Shown here piece by piece: positions 46,574 through 55,842 of a DNA stretch of 64,000 bases. The notes below the pieces were generated by a model. It did not search any database. It saw only the letters and a list, made by a program, of their open reading frames with translations, and was not told the origin of the DNA. The stretch is from Chamaesiphon minutus PCC 6605 (GTDB taxonomy: Bacteria > Cyanobacteriota > Cyanobacteriia > Cyanobacteriales > Chamaesiphonaceae). The translations under genes were made by a program, and so were the position numbers. The stretch spans positions 124,001 to 188,000 of the forward strand of contig NC_019697.1 of the NCBI RefSeq assembly GCF_000317145.1, read 5' to 3'. Positions within the stretch are counted from its first letter, which is position 1, and each line of letters opens with the position of its first letter.

Positions 46574-47479
46574 TTAACAATAAGCTAAATCCCAGTCGCT
46601 CGATCGAGTCAATCGAATCTGAGCTAAGGCAACAATCGTCGGGATAATTCTCCCATAATTAGTCGAAATCGATCGCCAGCCGAGATCTGCAAAAAACCAG
46701 CCCCACATGGCTGGCCCTAAAATGGTAAACACGCCACGTACAGCCACCTGCTGGGTTGCTGAAAGCATCATGCCGCGTTTGGCCATATAAAGTGAGATAT
46801 AACTTTGCAACTGGCTGGTAGCGGCCAATCCACCCCGAATTAGGGTTTGTTTGGCAACTTCGTAGCTGGCAAAGTGAAACGCAAATTGACGGGCAATTTG
46901 ATGTAGTACTAATGGTTTGAGCACCGAACTAACCGCGATCGCGCTACTTCCCTTTAAAATTAGTTTAATTGGGTCGTGCTGAATGTGTGCGGGTAAAGGC
47001 TGGTCGAAACGGGTATTTGCCAGAGATTTTTGAACTCTAAGCGTCAGCGCATCGCGATCTCCAGACGGTAACTTATGCCAACTTTTACCCATTAGATGCA
47101 AAAAGACTTCCGCTTCTAAATCGGTGGTACTGAGCTGATTGGAATAAGGAATTTTGAGATATCTACATACCTGTACCAACGTCTGACGGTAACTGACAGC
47201 ATGAGTCCGTCCCTGCAAGACAGTAATTCCATCTGCTGCCAAAAAGCGAAAGCGATCTTCGATCGAGTCTAACCAGATATCTCGCTCCTGACTCTGAATT
47301 TCTACTAAGTCTGGGGTGCGCACGTAGTCTAAAGGATTGAACTTACGGCTAAAGAGAATCCTGGTCAATTGTTGTAGCTCGTCTTCTGTCGCCAATTCTA
47401 AAGCCGTTCGTAGCTCATCCAAAACAACTTCCTCCACACTCGTGCTCACATCCTTCCACCATCTAGTGTACCGCACCAT
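46574..47479 (-). CDS. YaaW-like family protein
   Basis: 301 residues from the ATG at 47479; a GTG nine codons upstream (47506) also fits. The N-terminal soluble part has LDELRTALELATEDELQQLTRILFSRKFNPLDY and YRQTLVQVCRYLKIPYS, matching my memory of cyanobacterial YaaW/UPF0174 proteins, sometimes mislabelled as cytochrome chaperones. The C-terminal third is hydrophobic (GSSAIAVSSVLKPLVLHQIARQFAFHFASYEVA and VAVRGVFTILGPAMWGWFFADLGW), so it is probably membrane-associated. Function unknown. Confidence 0.72.
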   Translation of the reverse strand: MVRYTRWWKDVSTSVEEVVLDELRTALELATEDELQQLTRILFSRKFNPLDYVRTPDLVEIQSQERDIWLDSIEDRFRFLAADGITVLQGRTHAVSYRQTLVQVCRYLKIPYSNQLSTTDLEAEVFLHLMGKSWHKLPSGDRDALTLRVQKSLANTRFDQPLPAHIQHDPIKLILKGSSAIAVSSVLKPLVLHQIARQFAFHFASYEVAKQTLIRGGLAATSQLQSYISLYMAKRGMMLSATQQVAVRGVFTILGPAMWGWFFADLGWRSISTNYGRIIPTIVALAQIRLTRSSDWDLAYC

Positions 47480-47547
47480 TCCCAAAAAACAGTGGGCACT
47501 CGTCACTAGCGATCGATTAACTTAATCTAAGTTAGTATTAATTGGAA

Positions 47548-47660
47548 AGCCAACGACTGGAAGTCTTGGCTGGAGCTGCGAAGTCCGCCTTCGCGGAATC
47601 GGAACTTCAGTACAGCTTCGGCGGACTTCTCATCATGAGGGGCGGTTTCTAACAGCTTAG
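47548..47660. repeat. Two-hairpin repeat with rearranged stems
   Basis: CCAACGACTGGAAGTCTTGG, AGTCCGCCTTCGCGGA and a second GCGGACTTCTCATCATGAGG are parts of the same two-hairpin family as 46521-46567, here with partly duplicated and rearranged arms. Confidence 0.55.
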
Positions 47661-47667
47661 GTTATGG

Positions 47668-48372
47668 TTAATTTATTGGTGGTAGCTCCTTAATCGTGGC
47701 TTTGCGAGTGGGGATATCGATATTAGCCACAAACCGCTTGTCACCTGATGTATAAATTACTACGCGTCGATCGATTCCGAGCCGCGAAACTAACAAGATT
47801 TTATCGATATCCTTAATAACTTCCGTATAATTTGCACCAGAAACATCAGAAATTCCGATTTGTTTGCGGTCTAAATCGCTAAGTAGTTTATCGGCATTGG
47901 TATCCGCTTCGGCTCGAACATACCATAGTGTTTTGACAGTTTTCACCCCGCTGGGGCGATTCATTGCATCGGTATTCGACTTGCTGGGTGGAAACGGTTC
48001 GCCAATCTGTTCTAGCTCTAATATCCGCGAGTTATTGTTGGTGAGTAGTTTGCCCGCAGACAAGTTATCTCGATGCACGAACATATAGTTACGAATGTCT
48101 ATCTGATAGTCTTTGCGCTCGTCATAGCTGCTATAGCTAGCAGATTTAATTTGCTTGAGAATGCTTTTACGCTCTTGTTCGGCCACATAAATCGGTGCAT
48201 ACAAATACGGGGTACCATTAAGTTGCTCGAACTGGTTCATCCACACATCTTTAGGCGCAGCTACTGGCACCGGACTAGTACTGACAGCGACTTCAGGCTT
48301 AGTAGTGGTGCTACAACCCGCAACCACCATCACGATTCCTAATAAGCTAACTTTCCACCATTGTTTCGACAT
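47668..48372 (-). CDS. Hypothetical lipoprotein
   Basis: 234 residues from the ATG at 48372, which begins the lipoprotein signal SKQWWKVSLLGIVMVVAGC (lipobox VAGC); a GTG five codons upstream is less likely. After a Pro/Ser/Thr-rich linker the mature part has QFEQLNGTPYLYAPIYVAEQERKSILKQI and an apparently globular C-terminus (DIDKILLVSRLGIDRRVVIYTSGDKRFVANIDI). I cannot name a family. It should be lipid-anchored at the periplasmic face. Confidence 0.65.
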   Translation of the reverse strand: MSKQWWKVSLLGIVMVVAGCSTTTKPEVAVSTSPVPVAAPKDVWMNQFEQLNGTPYLYAPIYVAEQERKSILKQIKSASYSSYDERKDYQIDIRNYMFVHRDNLSAGKLLTNNNSRILELEQIGEPFPPSKSNTDAMNRPSGVKTVKTLWYVRAEADTNADKLLSDLDRKQIGISDVSGANYTEVIKDIDKILLVSRLGIDRRVVIYTSGDKRFVANIDIPTRKATIKELPPIN

Positions 48373-48447
48373 TTGACACTCTCTCACAAAAATATTACTC
48401 CTGAGTTTGTCTACAATTTAGTAGTTATTAATTCCGCAGGATTAGGA

Positions 48448-48494
48448 GCGATGTGCGCTCGTCTGGTTTCCAGACGGGTTAGCACATCAAGACA
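48448..48494 (-). repeat. TGTCTTGA-type hairpin element (reverse)
   Basis: On the minus strand: TGTCTTGA, stem TGTGCT, inner stem CGTCTGG-AAA-CCAGACG, stem AGCGCACA, end TCGC. Followed by G-rich DNA and CCATCCA heptamers (48548-48590) before sbcC. Confidence 0.75.
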
Positions 48495-48666
48495 GCGGGG
48501 AGCGGGGAAGAAGGGGGGACGGAGAGACGAGGAGAGAGAATTGTTCTGTTACCCATCCACTCATCTACCCATCCACCCATCCACCCATTCAACTAGCACA
48601 AAAATACCACAAGCGCGCCAAAAGTCTCTATCATAGAGTCTAGGTCAACTCTACCCAGGATCGATC

Positions 48667-51600
48667 GTGATACCTCTGCAACTATCTCTCAAAAACTTTC
48701 TCAGCTATAGCGAAGCCAGTTTAGATTTTACAGGGCTGCACACCGCTTGTATTTGCGGTGCTAATGGTGCAGGGAAGTCTTCGCTCTTAGAAGGAATTAC
48801 CTGGGCGATTTGGGGTGAGTGTCGGGCGGTGAGTGAGGATGACGCGATTAGTAATGGTGCGATGGATGTGCGGGTGGATTTCACCTTTATGATGCACGGT
48901 GAGACTTGTCGGATCATCCGCTCTCGCCAGCGCGATAGTACTGGGGGGTTGGAATTTCAGATTCAGACGAGTGGCGGACAATTTCGGACGTTAACTCAAA
49001 AGGGAATTCGATCGACACAAGCTTTAATCGATGACTATCTCAAAATCGATTACGATACGTTTATTAATTCGGCTTATTTAAGACAGGGTAAAGCTGATGA
49101 GTTCATGCTCAAAAAGCCGACAGATCGCAAGCAGATCTTAGCAGATTTATTGAAGCTCGATCGCTACGAGCAGTTAGCCGATCGCGCTAAAGATACGGCG
49201 AAGCAGTTTAAACTTCAGGCAGAGGTGTTGACGGAAAATTTAGCCGAAGCTGAGGTGCAATTAGCCCAAATCGATGGGATTACTCAGCAGCGGGATGAGG
49301 TGAAAGTTGAGATCGATCGGTTGCAACAGCTTCAAGTTATTGAGGAACAGGAATTAGAAAGTTTTAAAACGATCGCCAGACAGCGAGAAACTTGGCAACA
49401 GCAATTAGGTTGGGAGCAAAAACGCGATCGCGAATTAATTCAAGCAGCTACACAGATCCAAGCCGATCTTCAGTTACTCAATACCGATAAGAATCGTTTG
49501 GATAGTCTCTTAATTCGATCGGATGAGATTTCAGGTGCTTATCAAGCTTATCTAAGTTTACAGCAGCAATTAGCGGTCCTCGATCGTCAATTTGACACTT
49601 ACCAACAAAGCCAAATTAAGCAGCAACAATTACAGCAACAACTAGAGCGACAAACTCAAGAGTTGCAACTGACTCTCGGTAGAAGTCAAGCTGAATTAGC
49701 ATTAGTCATTCAGCAGCAACAGGAGTTAGCTACCACGCTAGCAACTGCTGGCGATGTTACCAAAGCGATCGCCCAATTGCAATCGTTTCGTCAGCGCGTG
49801 ACAGAATTAGATCGCTTACAAGCAGAAGTCTTACCGCTCCAACAAGAACGAGTAATATTGATAGGTAAAATCGATCGAGAGGCAGCTAAAATTCAGGCAA
49901 AACTCAATGAGTTAATCCTCAGAGAGCAGCAGATAAAAGTTAAAACTAACGAACGTCAGCAATTAATCGATCGATTGACTTTACTCGATACCCAGATTAC
50001 CGAATTAGACAATAAAAAGGTATATCAAAAACGAATCGAAGAAAAAGGTCTAGTCAAAAAAGAAAATATCCAACGATTGGATGCCGATGTGCGTAATTAT
50101 CAGAAACAATTAGTAGAACTCGATCGCAAGTTAGAACTGCTAGAAGTTCCCGATGCTAGTTGTCCTGTATGCGAGCAACCATTAGACGAAAATCACCGGG
50201 AGCATGTCTTAACTAGTGCCAAAAGCGAACGCGAAAATATCGATCGACAGATTTCAGCTAGTCAGGAAGAATATTCTCTATATGTCCGCGAACGTGAAGA
50301 TCTGATCGCTCAATACAAGCAATTAAATCGCGAACTAGCCGGATCGGAAAATCTACGCGAGCAACGTGGCAAACTCCAAGCCCAGTTAGATTCGATTGCC
50401 GAGCTACAAGTCAATCTTGAGGAAATTGCAATCGAGAAATCGCAAATTGAACTCGCGATTGAATCTAGAATTTATGCTCGTGAATTGCAAACCGAACTTG
50501 CTGGATTGTTAATTCAATTAGAAGAAACTAACTATAGCGAACAGAGTCATGCTTTGGCTAGAGGTGAAGTTGATAAACTACGCTGGGCGGAAGCCAAGCA
50601 AGAGCGAATTAAAGAAGCTGAGCGCAAGCAACAACAGTCGATCGAGCGAAAAGAGCGACTGGAAATTGAGATTGCAGCGATCGAAGAAAATATTAATTTA
50701 TTGCAAACTAATTCTGATATGAAAATAGAATTAGAAGCAGTAATTAAAGAGATCGAAGCATTGGGATACGATCGTAATTATCATAACCAAGTTACAACTA
50801 GCCTGCGCGAATCTCAGTCAATTCAACTACAATATCAAGAACTCCAGCAAGCCCAGCAAACGCAACCCCAACTGCTAGATCGGATTAAAATTCTAGAGAC
50901 TAACGAACGTCAGAATACAGAAGATCGCCAAAGATCGACAATAGAGATCGATCGCATTAGTCTAGAAATTGCTAAAATTCCAGATAACGATGTGCGCATT
51001 ATGGCGATCGAACACCAACTTGCCGAACGTCGCCAACAACTAGATAATAATCTCTCAATTATCGGCAGTCTCGAACAACAACTGACCCAACTCCATCAAA
51101 TCAAAGAACAACTGCGATCGCAACAACAGCAATTAGAAGCCTACAAGCAGCAACAAAAAATCTACGACGAACTTACCAAAGCATTTGGCAAAAATGGCAT
51201 TCAAGCCTTAGTAATCGAGAATATTTTGCCGCAACTAGAAGCCGAAAGTAATCAAATTCTCTCCAAACTGAGTAACAATCAATTTCACGTCCAATTTATT
51301 ACCCAAAAAGCCACTAAAGGCAGCCGTACCAAAAAAGCCAGTGTCAAAAGTGCTAAATATATCGATACCCTCGATATCGTCATCGGCGATGCCAACGGTA
51401 CCAGATCCTACGAAACTTATTCTGGTGGCGAAGCCTTTCGGATTAACTTCTCCATCCGCCTCGCCTTAGCCAAACTCCTCTCTCAACGAGCCGGAACGCC
51501 CCTGCAAATGCTGATCGTCGATGAAGGCTTTGGTACCCAAGATCGCGAAGGCTGCGATCGATTGATTGCGGCGATTAATGCGATTTCTGCTGACTTTGCC

Positions 51601-51705
51601 TGCATTCTAACAGTTACTCACATGCCCCAATTTCGCGAGGCTTTTCAAACGCGAATTGAGGTACAAAAAACGTCCAAAGGTTCTCAAATTCAAGTCATAA
51701 CTTGA
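48667..51705 (+). CDS. sbcC: SbcC/Rad50-family SMC-like ATPase
   Basis: 1012 residues from a GTG start. N-terminal Walker A GANGAGKSSLLEGI (about 33-46) in MIPLQLSLKNFLSYSEASLDF, Q-loop after ITWAIWGE, two long coiled-coil arms, and a zinc hook CPVCEQPL (Cys499, Cys502) at the middle. The C-terminus has the ABC signature TYSGGEAFRINFSIRLALAKLL, Walker B LIVDEGFGTQD and the His-switch VTHMPQF. With SbcD it would trim hairpins and DNA ends; that is notable in a genome this rich in palindromes. sbcD is not adjacent. Confidence 0.95.
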   Translation: MIPLQLSLKNFLSYSEASLDFTGLHTACICGANGAGKSSLLEGITWAIWGECRAVSEDDAISNGAMDVRVDFTFMMHGETCRIIRSRQRDSTGGLEFQIQTSGGQFRTLTQKGIRSTQALIDDYLKIDYDTFINSAYLRQGKADEFMLKKPTDRKQILADLLKLDRYEQLADRAKDTAKQFKLQAEVLTENLAEAEVQLAQIDGITQQRDEVKVEIDRLQQLQVIEEQELESFKTIARQRETWQQQLGWEQKRDRELIQAATQIQADLQLLNTDKNRLDSLLIRSDEISGAYQAYLSLQQQLAVLDRQFDTYQQSQIKQQQLQQQLERQTQELQLTLGRSQAELALVIQQQQELATTLATAGDVTKAIAQLQSFRQRVTELDRLQAEVLPLQQERVILIGKIDREAAKIQAKLNELILREQQIKVKTNERQQLIDRLTLLDTQITELDNKKVYQKRIEEKGLVKKENIQRLDADVRNYQKQLVELDRKLELLEVPDASCPVCEQPLDENHREHVLTSAKSERENIDRQISASQEEYSLYVREREDLIAQYKQLNRELAGSENLREQRGKLQAQLDSIAELQVNLEEIAIEKSQIELAIESRIYARELQTELAGLLIQLEETNYSEQSHALARGEVDKLRWAEAKQERIKEAERKQQQSIERKERLEIEIAAIEENINLLQTNSDMKIELEAVIKEIEALGYDRNYHNQVTTSLRESQSIQLQYQELQQAQQTQPQLLDRIKILETNERQNTEDRQRSTIEIDRISLEIAKIPDNDVRIMAIEHQLAERRQQLDNNLSIIGSLEQQLTQLHQIKEQLRSQQQQLEAYKQQQKIYDELTKAFGKNGIQALVIENILPQLEAESNQILSKLSNNQFHVQFITQKATKGSRTKKASVKSAKYIDTLDIVIGDANGTRSYETYSGGEAFRINFSIRLALAKLLSQRAGTPLQMLIVDEGFGTQDREGCDRLIAAINAISADFACILTVTHMPQFREAFQTRIEVQKTSKGSQIQVIT

Positions 51706-51729
51706 ATTTTAATTGCGAAGATTAGGAAC

Positions 51730-51801
51730 GGTGGGCAGTGCCCAGCCTACATTTTAGATTAGGTAGGATGGGCAGATTAGGTAGGGTGGGCACTGCCCAC
51801 C
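51730..51801. repeat. Two REP-like GGTGGGCANTGCCCACC palindromes
   Basis: GGTGGGCAGTGCCCAGCC (51730-51747) and GGGTGGGCACTGCCCACC (51784-51801). Outer CATTTTAG / CTAAAATG pieces flank them. These lie between sbcC and cobM. Confidence 0.75.
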
Positions 51802-51857
51802 AGCTAAAATGTTGGCTAATTAAATCGATTTAAAGGCATAAAGGCAAGGAAATAAAA

Positions 51858-52694
51858 TTGATAGCAGATCGACCACTTACACCCCAAGTTTATATCATCG
51901 GCGTCGGCCCTGGAGATCCCGATCTATTAACAGTCAAAGGACAGCGCATCATTGCAACTGCCGATACAATTTTATATGCCGATTCGCTCATACCCGATCG
52001 CATCTTACAACACGCTCGCCCCGATGCCGAAATTATCAAAACCAGCGATCTTACCCTCGAACAGATTGTATCGGTAATACTCGATCGCGTCAGCACGCCG
52101 CAAGGAGATCGAGGGAGATCGGGTCTAACGATCGCCAGATTGCACTCTGGAGATTTATCATTATATAGTGCGATCTCCGAACAAATTCACGCCCTTAAAG
52201 CTGCAAATATTACTGTCGAATTAATACCCGGAATTAGTGCTTATCAAGCCGCCGCAGCCACACTCCAAGTCGAACTCACCATTCCCGAAATCGTCCAGAC
52301 AATTATCCTCACGCGCCCTTCGGGTAGAGCATCTAGCGTACCGCCAGCCGAGGATTTGGCTAGTTTAGCAGCCCACCAATCGAGTCTGTGCCTCTATTTA
52401 GCCGCACGACATGTCGAGACAGCACAATCCCAATTACTCTGTCACTACCCTCCAGAAACACTTGTCGCCATCTGTTTTCGCGTCGGCTGGGAGGACGAAC
52501 GAATCTGGGTAGTACCCCTGACAGAGATGGCGGAACGCACCACCCGCGAAGGGTTAGTCCGCACCACAATGTATATTATTAGCCCCGCACTCGCCCAAAT
52601 CGATGCCACTAACTCGGATTTAACCCCAACGCGTTCGCGACTATACCATCCCCAACACCAGCATCTATTTAGATCGTCTTCAGATCTAGAATAG
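51858..52694 (+). CDS. cobM: Precorrin-4 C11-methyltransferase
   Basis: 278 residues from a TTG start. The tetrapyrrole methylase fold opens with VYIIGVGPGDPDLLTVKGQRII (SAM-binding GxGxGD), then ADSLIPDRIL, LHSGDLSLYSAISEQI and VELIPGISAYQAAAATLQVELTIPEIVQTIILTR, the CobM-specific segment. It adds a methyl group from SAM at C11 in corrin synthesis, the same pathway as cbiA at 42979. Cytosolic. The start was chosen because the GVGPGDP motif begins right after and no ATG precedes it. Confidence 0.93.
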   Translation: MIADRPLTPQVYIIGVGPGDPDLLTVKGQRIIATADTILYADSLIPDRILQHARPDAEIIKTSDLTLEQIVSVILDRVSTPQGDRGRSGLTIARLHSGDLSLYSAISEQIHALKAANITVELIPGISAYQAAAATLQVELTIPEIVQTIILTRPSGRASSVPPAEDLASLAAHQSSLCLYLAARHVETAQSQLLCHYPPETLVAICFRVGWEDERIWVVPLTEMAERTTREGLVRTTMYIISPALAQIDATNSDLTPTRSRLYHPQHQHLFRSSSDLE

Positions 52695-52734
52695 TCGATC
52701 CACTCCAGATTCCCTAGCACTTTCAACCCAACCC

Positions 52735-53091
52735 ATGGCAGCTCGCTCTTCCAATTACGCCAAAATCTATGCCGTCGTCAAGCGAATTCCCAGTGGTAAA
52801 GTGCTCACTTATGGGCAAGTTGCCGACTTGGCGGGGTTATATGGTAAAGCGCGGTTGGTAGGTTACGCGCTATTTCAGGTAGACATTGCCTCCGATATTC
52901 CCTGGCAACGAGTTGTCAACGCCAAGGGCGAAATTTCTTACTCCATAGCGCGCTGTGGCGGCGACTATCTACAGAAGAATTTATTAGAAAGTGAAGGTGT
53001 CGAATTTCAGCGCGAGGATCGGATCGATCTCAAAAAATATCGCTGGCAACCGCCGATAAATTTAATAGACGATGGTGGCGACGAACTCTAA
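52735..53091 (+). CDS. Alkyltransferase-like protein (ATL), MGMT family
   Basis: 118 residues, only the DNA-binding half of O6-methylguanine methyltransferase: AVVKRIPSGKVLTYGQVADLAG, ARLVGYALFQV. The active site PCHRV is replaced by PWQRV, with Trp57 in place of the reactive Cys. ATLs bind O6-alkylguanine with Trp/Tyr here and recruit nucleotide excision repair rather than transferring the alkyl group. The arginine finger expected near the GKAR segment is present. Cytosolic/nucleoid. It follows cobM by 40 bases, so they may be co-transcribed. Confidence 0.9.
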   Translation: MAARSSNYAKIYAVVKRIPSGKVLTYGQVADLAGLYGKARLVGYALFQVDIASDIPWQRVVNAKGEISYSIARCGGDYLQKNLLESEGVEFQREDRIDLKKYRWQPPINLIDDGGDEL

Positions 53092-53292
53092 AACGAGTTT
53101 TTAAAAATCATTACACTCACGATCGAGTAAAATAGATCGGAAAATTTATTTAAAATTCGGACTTCTATGCCCTTTTTCTGGTTCGCACGCATCGCCTCTG
53201 GGGCAACCGACTGCACTGCTTCCGCTCCACTAGGAGCAAAACGCGAATCGCTGCGGTAAAAATACTCTCCTCACAACAATTTAAAATATTAT

Positions 53293-54645
53293 ATGAAAAA
53301 AGCCACTGTAATCGGTCTCGGTCGATCGGGTATCGCTGCTGCAAAACTTTTGACAAAGCATGGGTACAATGTCACCCTCAGCGATAGTAATAGTAATGCC
53401 AATCTCGAAGCTCAAAAACAACAATTAGAATTACTCAATATTAACGTCAAACTCGGTGACAAATTCGCGCCCATTGATGAAGATACGATCGTGGTGAGTC
53501 CTGGCGTACCGTGGGATATTGCGCCGCTAGTCAAGGCTAGAGAAATGGGCATCGACACGATCGGCGAAATGGAATTAGCATGGCGGTATCTCCACGATAT
53601 TCCGTGGGTGGCAATTACCGGAACAAATGGTAAAACTACGACTACAGCTTTGACTGCGGCTATCTTTCAAGCTGCTGGCATCGAAACGATCGGGTGTGGA
53701 AATATTGGGTTTGCGGCTTGCGAATTAGCTTTATTAGAAACACATCCGGCATGGATTATTGCCGAAATGAGTAGCTATCAAATCGAATCTACCTTTACCA
53801 TGACACCTCAAATTGGCGTCTGGACGACTTTAACTCCCGATCACTTGGCTCGTCATAAAACTGTGACTAATTATGCCAATATTAAAGCTAAATTACTCCG
53901 CAATTCTCGCCATAAAATCCTTAATGGTGACGATCGATATTTACACGATCTGGAAGAATCCGATTGGCAAAGTGCTACGTGGACGAGCGTAGAAGGCAAG
54001 CAGCATCTAAGAGGCAATCCCGCAGCGGGGATTTGGATTGAAGATAATTGGGTGGTATTTAGAGGCGAAAAAGTGCTGCAAGCTGACTCATTGAAAATGC
54101 CTGGAGATCATAACCGTCAGAATATGTTGATGGCTGTAGCAATTGCCAAACTAGCAAACATCGATAATAATGCGATCGTAAAAGGTGTTGCTAGTTTCCC
54201 TGGCGTTGCCCATCGTCTAGAATATATCTGCACGTATGAAGGCGTGGATTATATTAATGATAGTAAGGCGACTAATTATGATGCTGCCGATGTGGGATTG
54301 AGTGCGGTAAAATCGCCCGTAATTTTAATCGCAGGTGGTGAAGCCAAAGAAGGCGAGGATCTGGCTTGGTTGGAGACAATTAAGCAAAAAGCAGCCGTTG
54401 TATTATTAATCGGCTCTGCGGCAACTCAATTTGCCAATCGCTTAACAGCCGTCGGATATCATAATTTTGAAATTGTCGAAACGATGGCAAATGCGATCGA
54501 TCGCGCTCCCGAACTTGCCAAACAACATCGAGCCAAAATTGTGTTGTTATCTCCAGCTTGTGCGAGTTTCGACCAGTATACTAGTTTCGAGCATCGTGGC
54601 GATGATTTTCGACAACTATGTCAAGCATTATTATCAGGTGGTTGA
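53293..54645 (+). CDS. murD: UDP-N-acetylmuramoyl-L-alanine--D-glutamate ligase
   Basis: 450 residues. N-terminal Rossmann VIGLGRSGIAAAKLL, the ATP loop WVAITGTNGKTTTTALTAAIF, the central signature NIGFAACELALLETHPAWIIAEMSSYQIES, and LTPDHLARHKTVTNYANIKAKLLRN with KATNYDAA at the uracil/glutamate side. It adds D-Glu to UDP-MurNAc-L-Ala in peptidoglycan synthesis. Cytosolic. A canonical ATG starts it. The 200 bases before it show no clear feature. Confidence 0.97.
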   Translation: MKKATVIGLGRSGIAAAKLLTKHGYNVTLSDSNSNANLEAQKQQLELLNINVKLGDKFAPIDEDTIVVSPGVPWDIAPLVKAREMGIDTIGEMELAWRYLHDIPWVAITGTNGKTTTTALTAAIFQAAGIETIGCGNIGFAACELALLETHPAWIIAEMSSYQIESTFTMTPQIGVWTTLTPDHLARHKTVTNYANIKAKLLRNSRHKILNGDDRYLHDLEESDWQSATWTSVEGKQHLRGNPAAGIWIEDNWVVFRGEKVLQADSLKMPGDHNRQNMLMAVAIAKLANIDNNAIVKGVASFPGVAHRLEYICTYEGVDYINDSKATNYDAADVGLSAVKSPVILIAGGEAKEGEDLAWLETIKQKAAVVLLIGSAATQFANRLTAVGYHNFEIVETMANAIDRAPELAKQHRAKIVLLSPACASFDQYTSFEHRGDDFRQLCQALLSGG

Positions 54646-54707
54646 CACCGAGTAAATAAGTAGGTGAGTGTAACTGTTTATAAAATGATTGTATCTGAAA
54701 CCTATAC

Positions 54708-54775
54708 GGTGGGCAGCGATTCACGCTCTGGAGATGTCCTCCAGATTGAGTGAATCAAGACAGTGCCTAACCTAC
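54708..54775. repeat. REP-like palindrome split by a TGTCTTGA hairpin
   Basis: CGGTGGGCA (54707-54715) and GTGCCTAACC (54763-54772) are the two halves of a GGTGGGCA-GTGCCCACC repeat. Between them (54716-54762) sits a reverse TGTCTTGA element: ends TCAAGACA and GCGA, stems GATTCAC/GTGAATC and CTGGAG/CTCCAG. The split lies at the dyad centre. Confidence 0.8.
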
Positions 54776-54898
54776 TGGGACTGTAGAGGCGGGTTTGTGC
54801 TACTTAATGTCGATTTTACCCAGATGTTAAACAAAACTCGCTCTCCCCTAACAGGATCGCTCGAAAGATCTCAAATAGGTTCTATATCCAAAACATCT

Positions 54899-55531
54899 CT
54901 AGCATCGCCGATAAATGGCTCGATGCACGGGTAAACCCTTCTTAAGAGTGAATGCTTCACGCTCGGTAGGAATACCGAGTGGATTGGGTTCGATCCACTC
55001 GGGTTGGGTACGATCGAAAGCGGCATTTTCGCTAAATCGATCGCACATTTCCCGCGCTACCCATTCTAAATCCGATTGCAAAAATACTTCAGCACCGATC
55101 GGCAAATATCGCGCCAGATCGTTAACTAATTGTGGTTGAACGACGCGACGTTTGGCATGTTTAGTTTTGAAACAAGGATCGGGGTACTGAATGCTCACCC
55201 GTTGTAATTTACCTTCTGGGAGCGATGCGAGTAACGTTGCGAGTGAAGTATTGATATTGCCAAAGACATAATGCAGATTGTCCGCACCTAATTCATCTCG
55301 TTTCTGATTGGCATGGGTGACTAAAGCTTCGCGAATTTCAATACCTAGATAATTCCAAGATCGATCGGATTGTGCTAATTGGAGCAAAAATTTTCCCCAC
55401 GCACTACCGATATCGAGATGAATTGGTGCCGATAAGTTGGCATAAACTTCTGCCCAATCTGGTGGCGTCAGCGGTTGTTGATAGATAATACTCAGTGGAT
55501 TGACATGCTGCCGAACTTTAATCCGAGCCAT
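54899..55531 (-). CDS. trmB: tRNA (guanine(46)-N7)-methyltransferase
   Basis: 210 residues from the ATG at 55531; a TTG three codons upstream extends the frame slightly. SAM-binding loop PIHLDIGSAWGKFLLQLAQ, NYLGIEIREALV, IQYPDPCFKTKHAKRRVVQPQLV (the PDPxxKxxHxKRR motif) and TEREAFTLKKGLPVHRAIY: full TrmB features. It methylates G46 in the variable loop of tRNA. The 5' end overlaps a diverged short duplication (55484-55515 resembles 55542-55574). Confidence 0.95.
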   Translation of the reverse strand: MARIKVRQHVNPLSIIYQQPLTPPDWAEVYANLSAPIHLDIGSAWGKFLLQLAQSDRSWNYLGIEIREALVTHANQKRDELGADNLHYVFGNINTSLATLLASLPEGKLQRVSIQYPDPCFKTKHAKRRVVQPQLVNDLARYLPIGAEVFLQSDLEWVAREMCDRFSENAAFDRTQPEWIEPNPLGIPTEREAFTLKKGLPVHRAIYRRC

Positions 55532-55842
55532 GAAGCGCAAGCGATAATACTAAGTGGATGGAAATGCTACCGAACGTCGATCTGAAGATCGGTAGCTAAT
55601 AGAAATTCAAATGGGGAACAGATGCACAAAAAAGTACCCTGGAACAGATAAAGCTAGTAAATCTTAAATTACTCTAGTAGCAATCTAAAATTTACTAGCA
55701 AGATCGGGAAATATCGAGCAATTGAGACGAGAGTGCGATTAACTCAATCGAGATTCGATCGAAGTTGTCATCTCGATCTCGATGGCGATAAGATGCGATC
55801 GAGATCTTTAGTGCTAATCGATGTTACTAGGCGCAAATCGCT
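55532..55842. other. Intergenic region with diverged duplication of the trmB 5' end
   Basis: Bases 55542-55574 repeat, with changes, bases 55484-55515 inside trmB (both read GATAATACT-AGTGGAT...ATGCT-CCGAAC). A hairpin GCTACCGA...TCGGTAGC follows (55566-55591). Otherwise nothing seen. Confidence 0.55.
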
